Shown here: positions 14,306-21,754 of the stretch, piece after piece
Layout of the letters: each line of letters opens with the position of its first letter
How positions within the stretch are numbered: the stretch's first letter is position 1
Assembly: GCA_040900345.1 (NCBI GenBank)
Contig: JBBDZE010000013.1
Location: forward strand, 1-33,995
Length of the DNA stretch: 33,995 bases
Direction: 5' to 3'
From: JBBDZE01 sp040900345
Lineage (GTDB): Bacteria > Patescibacteriota > Minisyncoccia > Spechtbacterales > 2-12-FULL-38-22
The notes under the pieces: generated by a model
What the model saw: the letters and a program-made list of their open reading frames with translations, nothing else
Told to the model about the DNA's origin: nothing
Database searches by the model: none
Position numbers and translations under genes: made by a program

Positions 14306-14753
14306 CGTTTTTCACAGACGCTGGTTCCTTCTTGTGCTGGCGGGTCTGGCATTTGTAGGGTTCTTGGATGCCACCTATCTCACGGCCGTTCACTACATGG
14401 GCGAGGTTCCTGTTTGTTCGGTAGTGAAGGGCTGTGAAGTGGTTACCACCAGCGCATATTCGATGGTACCCATGCCCTGGGGAACGGTGCCGATATCGCT
14501 TTTGGGCGCGGGGTACTTTATCACTTTGGCGCTTCTTCTCTTCGCGGTGTGGGATAGCGGCAAGCGGATTCTGCTCAAAGGGGCTCTTTGGCTTGCTGCG
14601 GCAGGATTTGCCATCGCGCTTTTTTTGTTCTATCTGCAATTTTTTGTCCTGGAAGCGGTCTGCCAGTACTGCCTGGTGGCCGACACGCTTTCCATCGTGA
14701 TATTCGCGCTGCTGGCCGGCATGGTACAATCGAGAAGGACATTAGGAAGGTAG
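14292..14753 (+). CDS. Vitamin K epoxide reductase (VKOR) family protein
   Basis: Inner-membrane quinone-dependent oxidase that regenerates DsbA-type proteins, the counterpart of DsbB. 153 residues from this ATG with four to five membrane helices. It has the outer cysteine pair Cys42 and Cys48 (VCSVVKGCEV) and the active-site pair Cys124-x2-Cys127 (VCQYC). FLDATYLTAVHY in the first helix and PMPWGTVPISLLGAGYF with its conserved polar residue are family hallmarks. It overlaps the end of the DsbA gene by 14 bases (an ATG at 14280 would overlap by 26), indicating translational coupling. Together the two genes make a full oxidative folding pathway. Confidence 0.92.
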   Translation: MKALSVFHRRWFLLVLAGLAFVGFLDATYLTAVHYMGEVPVCSVVKGCEVVTTSAYSMVPMPWGTVPISLLGAGYFITLALLLFAVWDSGKRILLKGALWLAAAGFAIALFLFYLQFFVLEAVCQYCLVADTLSIVIFALLAGMVQSRRTLGR

Positions 14754-14812
14754 GCGCTAGGCGCTGCTTATTTCGAACATCCTAATGCCTAATATCCTAA
14801 TGTTCTAAGGCT

Positions 14813-15352
14813 ATGTATATTCCTCTTATTTTAGGGACGGGGCGCCAGGGGCGCGCATCGGAGAACGCGGCACGGTATGTTTTTGAGCGCATCAAGCAGT
14901 ATGGGGCGTTTGAGAGCGAACTTATTGATGCACGGGATTTTCAGCGCTGTATTACGCAAAATCCTAAAGACCAGGACATGGTAGATGCTCTGCGCGAGAA
15001 GATGCAGCGTGCCGATGGATATCTCATCGTATCGCCCGAATATAACCATGGCTATCCGGGCGAGTTGAAATTGTTGCTTGATGAGTTCTACGACGAGTAC
15101 GAGAAAAAGCCCGTGGGCATTATGGGCGCCTCCGATGGTGGCATGGGCGGGGTGCGCATGGTGGAGCAGTTACGCCTGGTGGCCATTACCCTCAAGCTCG
15201 TACCTATACAGCCGGCCGTGTACTTTTCGAATGTCGATAAGCTGTTTAATGAGAACGGAACCATTAAGGATGATAGTTTTGATAAGCGAGTGGACGGATT
15301 GCTGAAGGAATTAACTTGGTACGCTGATGTGCTCGCTCGTGCGCGCGCATAG
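14813..15352 (+). CDS. NADPH-dependent FMN reductase family flavoprotein
   Basis: 179 residues with a flavodoxin-like fold. The phosphate-binding loop near the N-terminus is LGTGRQGRASENAA, and the family signature SPEYNHGYPGELKLLLDEF binds FMN; GIMGASDGGMGGVRMVEQLR forms the dimer and flavin contact. Such enzymes reduce FMN, quinones or azo compounds with NAD(P)H. The upstream 59-base gap holds near repeats of CCTAATG/CCTAATA and an inverted copy of ACATTAGGA in the end of the VKOR gene (about 14739-14747 with 14789-14799), possibly a terminator. No SD. The dehydrogenase gene follows after 12 bases. Confidence 0.85.
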   Translation: MYIPLILGTGRQGRASENAARYVFERIKQYGAFESELIDARDFQRCITQNPKDQDMVDALREKMQRADGYLIVSPEYNHGYPGELKLLLDEFYDEYEKKPVGIMGASDGGMGGVRMVEQLRLVAITLKLVPIQPAVYFSNVDKLFNENGTIKDDSFDKRVDGLLKELTWYADVLARARA

Positions 15353-15364
15353 GTTGCTCACGCT

Positions 15365-16510
15365 ATGAAGAATGAAATAGTCCGGGATAAATTCGGTCCG
15401 GAATATGTTATTGAAGTATACGATGCCACAACCGGTATGCGCGGATTTTTAGTGATTGACAATACCGTGATGGGCCGGGGAAAGGGAGGTATTCGCATGA
15501 CCCCAGACGTTACCCCCGAAGAAGTATTTCGCCTGGCGCGCACTATGACGTGGAAAAACGCTTTGGCCGAACTGCCCTTTGGCGGCGCCAAGGCCGGCAT
15601 CGTGTGGTCGGGCGGCGACAACGCGAAGAAAGAAGAGCTGGTACGCGCCTTTGCCCGCGCCGTCAAACCGTTTTTGCACAAATACTATGTCGGCGGGCCG
15701 GACGTGGGCTCGGGAGAAGTTGAGATGCAATGGATAGCCGAAGAGGCACGCGACCTGAGAGCCGTTACCGGCAAACCCGCCAATATGTGCATGGTGTATA
15801 TGGGCGGCAAAGGGGAGAAGTGCGGTCTACCGCACGAGTATGGCAGTACCGGCATGGGGGCGGCCCACGCGACGAAAGTCGCGGCGCACGTGGCCGGTAT
15901 GAAGCTTGAAGGCGCGACGGTAGCTATTCACGGCTTCGGCAATGTGGGCTCGTTCGTATTCAATACGTTGCGTCACATGGGCGCCAAGGTGGTAGCAGTG
16001 GCCGATCGCGACACCGGTTTATTCGATGAGGCGGGTTTACATGAAGAGATATTCGTCCTCGGGGCAGAGCGAAAACCGCTCGCGGGTTACAAAAAAGCCA
16101 AGCACATCAGCCCGGAAGAAGTATTGGCCGCTAAAGTCGATATCTTAATTCCCGCCAGCGTGACAGACGTCATTCACCAAGGGAACAAAAAGAACGTGAG
16201 GGCGAAGATTATTGTAGAGGCGGGCAACATTCCGATGAGCGAGGCCATTGAGCAGGAGTTTTATGAAGACGGTGTTCTTGTCATACCGGATTTTGTCGCC
16301 AACGCCGGCGGAGTGATATCCTCCTACGCCGAATATCGCGGCTACAATCCCAAGCGCATGTTCGCGCTGGTAGAACGCAAAATCACCAAAAATACTCGTG
16401 TCGTGCTGCGCGAGAGCAAGCGGCAGGGAATCAGCCCGCGGGAAGCGGCCATGCGTATTGCGATAGGGCGTGTAGAGCGCAAACGTCGCGTCAGGGCTCA
16501 AAAGGGATAA
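15365..16510 (+). CDS. Glu/Leu/Phe/Val dehydrogenase family protein
   Basis: NAD(P)-dependent amino-acid dehydrogenase, probably interconverting glutamate and 2-oxoglutarate plus ammonia. 381 residues, a little shorter than typical GDH (about 410-420). Substrate and catalytic residues visible: GKGGIRM with Lys40, MTWKNA with Lys64, PFGGAKAGI with Lys76 and GGPDVGSGEVEM with Asp113. The Rossmann fingerprint is IHGFGNVGSF in the second half. Substrate choice between Glu and branched-chain residues cannot be settled by eye. C-terminus is basic (VERKRRVRAQKG). It follows the FMN reductase by 12 bases and may be cotranscribed. No SD precedes the ATG. Confidence 0.9.
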   Translation: MKNEIVRDKFGPEYVIEVYDATTGMRGFLVIDNTVMGRGKGGIRMTPDVTPEEVFRLARTMTWKNALAELPFGGAKAGIVWSGGDNAKKEELVRAFARAVKPFLHKYYVGGPDVGSGEVEMQWIAEEARDLRAVTGKPANMCMVYMGGKGEKCGLPHEYGSTGMGAAHATKVAAHVAGMKLEGATVAIHGFGNVGSFVFNTLRHMGAKVVAVADRDTGLFDEAGLHEEIFVLGAERKPLAGYKKAKHISPEEVLAAKVDILIPASVTDVIHQGNKKNVRAKIIVEAGNIPMSEAIEQEFYEDGVLVIPDFVANAGGVISSYAEYRGYNPKRMFALVERKITKNTRVVLRESKRQGISPREAAMRIAIGRVERKRRVRAQKG

Positions 16511-16531
16511 CGCCCGGTTCCTCTTGGGACG

Positions 16532-16590
16532 TTGACATACGAGCGCGGACGATTATAATGTAATTTGCACTCTCACCTTGAGTGTGCTAA
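16532..16590 (+). promoter_or_regulatory. groESL promoter with CIRCE operator at +1
   Basis: TTGACA (16532-16537), 16-base spacer, TATAAT (16554-16559): perfect boxes. Directly after it lies CIRCE, TTTGCACTC (16564-16572), nine bases, GTGTGCTAA (16582-16590), one mismatch in each half. HrcA from 3917 should repress here by blocking the start of transcription (about 16566). The transcript then has a leader of about 187 bases. Confidence 0.9.
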
Positions 16591-16729
16591 ATTGGTATAT
16601 GGCTCCGGTTCATTGAACTGGCCCTTGTAATAATTAAGATAACGTGCGTTGACAGATAAGAGCTCTAGGGTGACAGAGCATGAGGTAACAGTTTCCTAAA
16701 GCTCTAACGCTCTCTCACCTAACGTTCTA

Positions 16730-16750
16730 TTTGTTCGCCGCGCGAACAAA
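16730..16750 (+). promoter_or_regulatory. Hairpin immediately before the groES start codon
   Basis: TTTGTTCGC (16730-16738), loop CGC, GCGAACAAA (16742-16750); the ATG begins at 16753. A 9-bp stem two bases from the start, with no SD anywhere near, could block or guide ribosome binding and might respond to temperature. The rest of the leader (16591-16729) contains no recognised element. Confidence 0.55.
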
Positions 16751-16752
16751 CT

Positions 16753-17046
16753 ATGGCGCTGAAAATCAGACCACTGCGCGATCAGGTCATTATTGAGCCG
16801 CAAACACCCGAAGAGGTGACCAAAAGCGGTATTGTCATTCCCGACACGGCGGACCGGGACCGACCCGAGCAGGGAAAGGTAGTAGCGGTAGGACCCGGAC
16901 GCACCGAGGACGGCGAACGCATTGCCCCCGAGGTAAAGAAGGGTGACACGGTACTGTTTGCAAAGTACGGCCCGACCGAAATTACCGTTGATGGCAAGGA
17001 CTATTTGATTGCCAAGGAGACCGATATTCTTGCTATTTTGGAGTAG
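16753..17046 (+). CDS. groES: Co-chaperonin GroES
   Basis: Lid of the GroEL folding chamber. 97 residues, normal length, with PLRDQVIIEPQTPEEVTKSGIVIPDTA (mobile loop), GKVVAVGPG and GDTVLFAKYGPTEITVDGKDYLIAKETDILAILE. First gene of the CIRCE-controlled operon. The mobile-loop GIVIP is intact. Confidence 0.97.
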   Translation: MALKIRPLRDQVIIEPQTPEEVTKSGIVIPDTADRDRPEQGKVVAVGPGRTEDGERIAPEVKKGDTVLFAKYGPTEITVDGKDYLIAKETDILAILE

Positions 17047-17172
17047 GTACTTAGCGGGCCCAAGCGTGCAACGCGCAGAGCGAGCCTAGTAGCAGCTCCA
17101 CCCCCTCACTATTGCAGCCACTCGGGCTGCGTTCATCAAGTAAATTAACTTGCCCTCGTGGGCAATACTGGT

Positions 17173-18804
17173 ATGCCTAAACAAATTCTTTTTGACGAAG
17201 CCGCTCGCCGTAAATTGCAGGCTGGCGTGAATAAACTGGCCGATACTGTGCGCGTGACGCTGGGTCCCAAGGGCCGCAACGTACTTTTGGATAAAGGGTA
17301 TGGCGCGCCGCAGGTCACCAACGACGGGGTTACTATTGCCAAGGAAATAGAACTCCCGGACAAAATTGAAAACATGGGCGCCGAGGTTGTACGCGAAGTC
17401 GCCTCCAACACCAATGATGTTGCGGGTGACGGCACCACGACCGCGACCATTCTGGCCCAGTCTATTATCAATGAAGGGTTTAAAATGGTAGCGGCCGGTG
17501 CTTCTCCTCGCGCGCTCAAGCGCGGCATTGACGCGGCCACCGAAGCGGCTGTTGAGCAATTAAACGGCATGGCCGAGAAAATCTCCGGCAACAAGGATGA
17601 AATAGCGCACGTTGCCACCAACTCCGCTGACGACGAAGAGATGGGTCGCATTATCGCTGAGGTTATGACACATGTGGGCAAAGATGGTGTCGTTACCGTG
17701 GAAGAGGCACAGACGTTCGGTTTGAGCAAAGAGTTCGTGGAAGGCATGCAGTTTGATCGCGGCTACATTTCGCCGTATATGGTTACCAACGCCGAGCGCA
17801 TGGAAGCGCGGTATGACAAGCCCGGCATTTTAATCACCGACCAGAAAATTTCCGCGATGGGCGATATTGTGCCCGTTATGGAGAAGCTCGCCCAGTCGGG
17901 CCGCAAGGAGCTGGTCATTATTGCCGAAGATGTGGACGGTGAAGCCCTCGCCACGCTCGTGGTGAACAAGCTGCGCGGCACGTTTAATACGCTAGCCATT
18001 AAGGCACCGGCATTTGGCGACCGCAAGAAAGAGATGCTGGCTGACATCGCCGTCGTCACGGGGGGCGAGGTCATCAGCGAAGATCGCGGCATGAAGCTCG
18101 AGAATACCGAGCTCAACATGCTCGGCTCTGCCGACAAAATCATCGCCACCAAGGAAACCACGACCGTTGTGGGCGGCAAGGGCAAAAAGGCGGCCGTGGA
18201 AGGCCGTGTTGCGCAAATCAAAGCCGCTATTGAAAACACTGAATCTACCTTTGACCGCGAAAAGCTCATGGAGCGCTTGGCCAAGCTCTCCGGCGGTGTT
18301 GCCGTCATCCGTGTGGGTGCTGCCACAGAAATTGAGACCAAGCAAAAACAGCAAAAGCTGGAGGACGCTTTGAATGCCACCCGCGCCGCACTTGAAGAGG
18401 GTATTGTGCCCGGCGGTGGCGTGGCCTTCATTCGCATGGCCAAGGCGTTGGACGCCGTAAAACTTAAAGACAGCGACGAGGCCGCCGGCGTAAAAATCTT
18501 GCGCCGCGCGCTGGAAGCGCCCCTGCGCCAGCTGGCCGAGAACGCCGGCATTGACGAGGGCGTTGCGGTGAATACCGTGGCCAAGGGAACGGGTGCCTTC
18601 GGTATCAACTTCAAAACCATGGAAGAGGGCGACCTCAAAAAGGACGGTGTCATTGACCCGGCCAAGGTGGTACGCTCGGCATTGCAAAACGCCGCTTCAG
18701 CCGCAGGCATGCTACTCACCACCGAAGCGGTTGTAGCCCAGCTACCGGAAGACAAGCCCGAGGCAGGAATGCCCGGTATGGGCGATATGATGGGCGGAAT
18801 GTAG
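17173..18804 (+). CDS. groEL: Chaperonin GroEL (Hsp60)
   Basis: ATP-driven folding chamber. 543 residues from ATG 17173, matching the usual start (M-x-K-Q-I-L-F); a GTG at 17158 would add five unlikely residues. ATP site: GPKGRNVLLDKGYGAPQVTNDG and VAGDGTTTATILAQSI; apical and intermediate domains complete; C-terminal GGM-type tail is present but short (GMPGMGDMMGGM). Between groES and groEL are 126 bases holding two hairpins: GCAGCC/GGCTGC (about 17114-17130) and TTGCCC (17150-17155) with GGGCAA (17160-17165), the latter seven bases before the ATG. No SD. Probably cotranscribed with groES. Confidence 0.97.
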   Translation: MPKQILFDEAARRKLQAGVNKLADTVRVTLGPKGRNVLLDKGYGAPQVTNDGVTIAKEIELPDKIENMGAEVVREVASNTNDVAGDGTTTATILAQSIINEGFKMVAAGASPRALKRGIDAATEAAVEQLNGMAEKISGNKDEIAHVATNSADDEEMGRIIAEVMTHVGKDGVVTVEEAQTFGLSKEFVEGMQFDRGYISPYMVTNAERMEARYDKPGILITDQKISAMGDIVPVMEKLAQSGRKELVIIAEDVDGEALATLVVNKLRGTFNTLAIKAPAFGDRKKEMLADIAVVTGGEVISEDRGMKLENTELNMLGSADKIIATKETTTVVGGKGKKAAVEGRVAQIKAAIENTESTFDREKLMERLAKLSGGVAVIRVGAATEIETKQKQQKLEDALNATRAALEEGIVPGGGVAFIRMAKALDAVKLKDSDEAAGVKILRRALEAPLRQLAENAGIDEGVAVNTVAKGTGAFGINFKTMEEGDLKKDGVIDPAKVVRSALQNAASAAGMLLTTEAVVAQLPEDKPEAGMPGMGDMMGGM

Positions 18805-18876
18805 CGCGATTTACCCGCAAGCGAAGCGAGCGTCGTAAATCCCTTATCCTGGCAGGAGGAACCTGCCAAAACACTG

Positions 18877-18921
18877 AAACAAAATATCCTCACCCTAGCC
18901 AAGGGCGGGGATATTTTGTTT
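18877..18921 (+). terminator. Terminator of the groESL operon
   Basis: AAACAAAATATCC (18877-18889) pairs with GGATATTTTGTTT (18909-18921), and the pairing extends inward with CACCC/GGGCG-type pairs. A smaller hairpin GGCAGG-AGGAA-CCTGCC precedes it at about 18851-18867. Confidence 0.75.
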
Positions 18922-18930
18922 CTGGGCATC

Positions 18931-18959
18931 TTGCGTAAAGATGTATACGCTGGTATAGT
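18931..18959 (+). promoter_or_regulatory. Promoter of the 19000 NUDIX gene
   Basis: TTGCGT (18931-18936), 17-base spacer, TATAGT (18954-18959); predicted start about 18966, 34 bases before the GTG at 19000. Confidence 0.55.
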
Positions 18960-18999
18960 ATATCGGCTCTCGCGACTGTGAATTTCGAAAGGCAAAAGA

Positions 19000-19503
19000 G
19001 TGGCTCGTCCTGTTATTTGGAGTGTGGGGGTTCTCACATTTCGGCAAAGGCCGAGGAGCAGGAGAAGGCAGGGCAACACACCAGAAGTTCTTTTAGTTCA
19101 ACATACCGAGGCGGCTCACCCTCGGACGGGCTCGTATGGGTTGCCGGGGGGCACAAAAGAGGAAGGCGAGACTGCGGAAGCAGCGGCTCTGCGTGAGCTG
19201 GCTGAGGAGACCGGTCTTACTGCGGACTCGCTTGTCGACCTTTCGGGTCCGGATAAACTCGGCGCCTTCTACGCCCCGGAGGACCAGCTTACCGGAATCC
19301 GACCGGCGGGAAAAAAGCCCTGGGAGTATGATCTCTACGGGCTGCGAGTATTCCTGGCCGGCGAGGTTACCGGGGAGTTAGTGGCATCGGATAAAACCAC
19401 TCCTCTCTGGGTCCCGGTAGGGCACCTCCCGCGTTATTCAGAAAGACTCCTGCCCAACGTGGCCCAAATCATTGAGAGGGGCGTTGAGTATTGGGCGTCA
19501 TAA
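19000..19503 (+). CDS. NUDIX hydrolase
   Basis: 167 residues. The NUDIX box is GGTKEEGETAEAAALRELAEETGL (about residues 50-73, in two parts here: GGTKEEGE and RELAEETGL), fitting G-x5-E-x7-R-E-U-x-E-E-x-G-U. The fold hydrolyses nucleoside diphosphates linked to another group, which requires Mg2+. The N-terminus (VGVLTFRQRPRSRRRQGNTPEVLLVQH) has an extra basic insertion before the second strand. Exact substrate unknown. It starts at GTG 19000 with a weak AAAGG upstream. GC-rich, with its own promoter, and its stop TAA (19501-19503) is the first three bases of a 32-bp perfect palindrome. Confidence 0.85.
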   Translation: MARPVIWSVGVLTFRQRPRSRRRQGNTPEVLLVQHTEAAHPRTGSYGLPGGTKEEGETAEAAALRELAEETGLTADSLVDLSGPDKLGAFYAPEDQLTGIRPAGKKPWEYDLYGLRVFLAGEVTGELVASDKTTPLWVPVGHLPRYSERLLPNVAQIIERGVEYWAS

Positions 19504-19532
19504 GCGCCGTCTCGCATGCGAGACGGCGCTTA
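19501..19532. terminator. 32-bp perfect loopless palindrome including the NUDIX stop codon
   Basis: TAAGCGCCGTCTCGCA (19501-19516) and 19517-19532 are exact reverse complements, followed by a T-rich TTGTTTTTG. Likely the terminator of the NUDIX gene. Confidence 0.75.
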
Positions 19533-19606
19533 TTGTTTTTGTACTCTACAAAGGCCTAAAGGATGTGTTGCTTGCGAGACGGTCGCTTTTAGTGGAATAT
19601 GAGGAT

Positions 19607-20158
19607 ATGAAAGATATATCGGTTGAGTACGCGCACATCTACACGAATGACAAAATTGGCGAAGAGCATCAGCTTTCGTTGGACATTCTGGGAAAAGTAA
19701 AAGAACTTGAGGCGGGCAAGGACATTTCTTTGGTTGTGCTTGTGGATGATTACTCGTTCCCGGATGCATCGTTTGATTACAGCGCATTTACTGAGTGGTT
19801 AGCTGCAAATGGGTTTAAACCAGATCTTGTACTGAAAGAGTCAGAGCTTATTCCGGTATGCGACGAGGTGGTGCTACTCATTGAGGACATGCGTATGCGA
19901 GAAGAACTGGCAGAGTATATCCGCACGAGAAAATATCCGTGCTCGCTGTTTATTGCAGCGTGGTATTTGCTTCGGCTGGGATATGTTCGCTTCCCTTTGT
20001 TGCCGGAGGAACTTGTCGCAAGAAAGCTGCTCAACATCCTCCCCGAGAGCTTTAAGTCGTTTGAAGAGAAAGGCCTGGATATTATCGCCTCCACAAAATA
20101 TAAGGAAGCGAACGATCAGATCGAATATAAGTATTTTGAAGGGCGCGCGATAAGGTAG
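19607..20158 (+). CDS. Unknown soluble protein of 183 residues
   Basis: The reading frame is open well upstream, but the palindrome at 19501-19532 intervenes, so I place the start at ATG 19607 (MKDISVEYAHIYTND), with GAGG close before it; GTG 19592 is an alternative. Acidic, no signal peptide or membrane helix. Segments such as DISLVVLVDDYSFPDASFDYSAFTEWLAANGF and ESELIPVCDEVVLLIEDMRMREELAEYIRTRKYPCSLF alternate strands and helices as in an alpha/beta fold. I do not recognise a family. It lies 24 bases upstream of the deoxyribosyltransferase-like gene and is probably cotranscribed with it. Confidence 0.7.
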   Translation: MKDISVEYAHIYTNDKIGEEHQLSLDILGKVKELEAGKDISLVVLVDDYSFPDASFDYSAFTEWLAANGFKPDLVLKESELIPVCDEVVLLIEDMRMREELAEYIRTRKYPCSLFIAAWYLLRLGYVRFPLLPEELVARKLLNILPESFKSFEEKGLDIIASTKYKEANDQIEYKYFEGRAIR

Positions 20159-20182
20159 GAGTAAACCTTTGATCAAGAGAAG

Positions 20183-20737
20183 ATGAAAATAGTACTCCTT
20201 GGTAAACTGCCGAAAGGGGACGAAGCCCGTCAGTCTTTTGTCGACTGGAAGAAAGAGTTTGTGGATGCTATTGAAGCCGCATTGCCCAATGCATCCCTAT
20301 TGAACGGGGATCTTATTCGCGATGACGTCGGTTCCGAACTTGTTGTGGGGCACGATCTTTGGATGGTGAAGAATGCCGACGTGGTTGTCGTAGATGCGCG
20401 AGAAAAAATTGGCGCAGGAACGGCTCAAGAGATGGTGATGGCGAAATATTTTAAGAAACCGATTGTTGCCGTTATTCCGCCGGATACCCCTCATCGGCGA
20501 AGCAATCTCGCATTTGACGGGACGGTAGTGGAGGATTGGGTGCATCCCTTCTTAGAGGTAAGCTCAGACTATGTGGCGGACGATATCGAAGATGCCGTCG
20601 TGTATCTCAAAAAATTTAGTCAAGGCGAAATAGAAAGCGAAGTAAAGGATATTTCGGTCTTTGATAACACGATAGCCATGTTTGAAGAAGAGCTACCCCG
20701 GGTACTCAAAAAATATAGAGCACAAGGCTGGGGATGA
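20183..20737 (+). CDS. Nucleoside 2-deoxyribosyltransferase-like protein
   Basis: 184 residues with the fold and motifs of the NDT/MTH538-like group: MKIVLLGKLPKG at the N-terminus, a first helix, GDLIRDDVGSELVVGHDLWMVKNADVVVVDAR, then GAGTAQEMVMAKYFKKPIVAVIP. In true deoxyribosyltransferases the glutamate of GTxxEIGYA is catalytic; here it is Glu83 in GTAQEMVMA. Activity might be base exchange or hydrolysis of nucleotides. The C-terminal third (residues 115-184) is acidic and helical and not obviously part of the family. SD weak (AAGAGAAG before ATG). Stop TGA (20735-20737) begins the terminator stem. Confidence 0.7.
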   Translation: MKIVLLGKLPKGDEARQSFVDWKKEFVDAIEAALPNASLLNGDLIRDDVGSELVVGHDLWMVKNADVVVVDAREKIGAGTAQEMVMAKYFKKPIVAVIPPDTPHRRSNLAFDGTVVEDWVHPFLEVSSDYVADDIEDAVVYLKKFSQGEIESEVKDISVFDNTIAMFEEELPRVLKKYRAQGWG

Positions 20738-20765
20738 ACGGCTCACACGTCGCGTGAGCCGTTCA
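20735..20765 (+). terminator. Terminator overlapping the stop of the 20183 gene
   Basis: TGAACGGCTCAC (20735-20746) pairs exactly with GTGAGCCGTTCA (20754-20765) around a 7-base loop. The first TGA is the stop codon. Confidence 0.7.
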
Positions 20766-20781
20766 AAAAGGCGGTTTTATC

Positions 20782-20810
20782 TTGAAAAATGGCCTGAAAT
20801 AGCGTATAAT
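20782..20810 (+). promoter_or_regulatory. Promoter of the lemA-htpX operon
   Basis: TTGAAA (20782-20787), 17-base spacer, TATAAT (20805-20810); predicted start about 20817, leader about 29 bases without SD. Confidence 0.75.
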
Positions 20811-20845
20811 TGGCGTACGGTTGAGAACTAATTCTTTCGATATTT

Positions 20846-21400
20846 ATGACAACTTTACTGGCACTTATTGGTTTGGCCGCTTTGGTGGGCATTATCATCG
20901 CGTTTTTGTACAATAGCTTGGTGCGCCAGCGAAACCGCGTGCAGGAGGCATGGGCGGACATTGATGTTCAGCTTAAGCGTCGCCACGACCTGGTCCCCAA
21001 CCTTATTGAAACCGTAAAGGGCTACATGACCCACGAGCGCGAAGTGTTGGAGAATGTTACCAAGGCTCGCACGGCGGTGATGTCAGCGGGTACGCGCGAA
21101 GAATTGCAAGACGGCGAGAACATGCTGACGGGTGCATTGAAGAGCCTGTTCGCCGTTTCAGAAAACTACCCGGACCTAAAGGCCTCCACCAACTTTTTGG
21201 AACTTCAGCGCGACCTGCGCGATACGGAGGACAAGATTCAGGCGGCTCGCCGTTTCTACAACACGAACGTCCGTGACTACAACACCTCCATTGAGTCTGT
21301 GCCAACCAACATTATTGCTGGTATGTTCGGCTTCAAGCAGGAGGAAATGTTTGAGGTTCAGGTAGAAGAAGAGCGTGAGGTGCCGGCAGTTAGTTTTTAG
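20846..21400 (+). CDS. lemA: LemA family protein
   Basis: 184 residues: one N-terminal membrane helix (about 4-22) with the bulk a helical bundle outside or inside the membrane. Family motifs are YNSLVRQRNRVQEAWADIDVQLKRRHDLVPNLIETVKGY and the closing RRFYNTNVRDYNTSIESVPTNIIAGMFGF. Precise function is unsettled, but lemA next to htpX is a common arrangement and suggests a membrane stress role. First gene of a three-gene run; no SD. Confidence 0.95.
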   Translation: MTTLLALIGLAALVGIIIAFLYNSLVRQRNRVQEAWADIDVQLKRRHDLVPNLIETVKGYMTHEREVLENVTKARTAVMSAGTREELQDGENMLTGALKSLFAVSENYPDLKASTNFLELQRDLRDTEDKIQAARRFYNTNVRDYNTSIESVPTNIIAGMFGFKQEEMFEVQVEEEREVPAVSF

Positions 21401-21427
21401 CTAATGGCCGTTATCTCGGCGAGACAT

Positions 21428-21751
21428 ATGGCGAAGTATATTTGGGCTAGTTTGCTCCTACTGGTTTTCACTCCACACCCCATCCTTGCCCAAGGGGCAG
21501 ATAACAGCTGGGAGGAAACGACTGTGCTTGAGAAAGTAGAATTCTTTTTCCTTGTCTTTCTTTTTGTTCCGGTGGGGCTGGCGCTCGTTGTATATACCCC
21601 GATGTTTTACTACTTCAGGAAGCGAGTGAAGAGTTCTGTACTGGTATACGCGCTGAGCTTCCTTGCACCGTTTGGAGCGTTTCTGCTGATATGGCTGACG
21701 GGCCTCTTTCTGGTTATGCGCTTCTCTTTACCGGATTTTCTGCTCTTTTAG
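21428..21751 (+). CDS. Small membrane protein between lemA and htpX
   Basis: 107 residues from ATG 21428; ATG 21404, four bases after the lemA stop, would add eight residues and hug the operon more tightly. With either start there is a signal-peptide-like N-terminus (KYIWASLLLLVFTPHPILAQG), a short polar stretch (ADNSWEETTVLEK), and two or three membrane helices (FFFLVFLFVPVGLALVVYTPMFYYF; VLVYALSFLAPFGAFLLIWLTGLFLVM). Family not recognised. Position between lemA and htpX suggests an accessory role for that pair. Confidence 0.65.
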   Translation: MAKYIWASLLLLVFTPHPILAQGADNSWEETTVLEKVEFFFLVFLFVPVGLALVVYTPMFYYFRKRVKSSVLVYALSFLAPFGAFLLIWLTGLFLVMRFSLPDFLLF

Positions 21752-21754
21752 CTT

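Noticed and set aside
17763..19079. Long minus-strand open frame opposite groEL
   Set aside because: It is the mirror of a strongly conserved gene, is low in complexity (Ser/Ala/Thr) and has no supporting signals.
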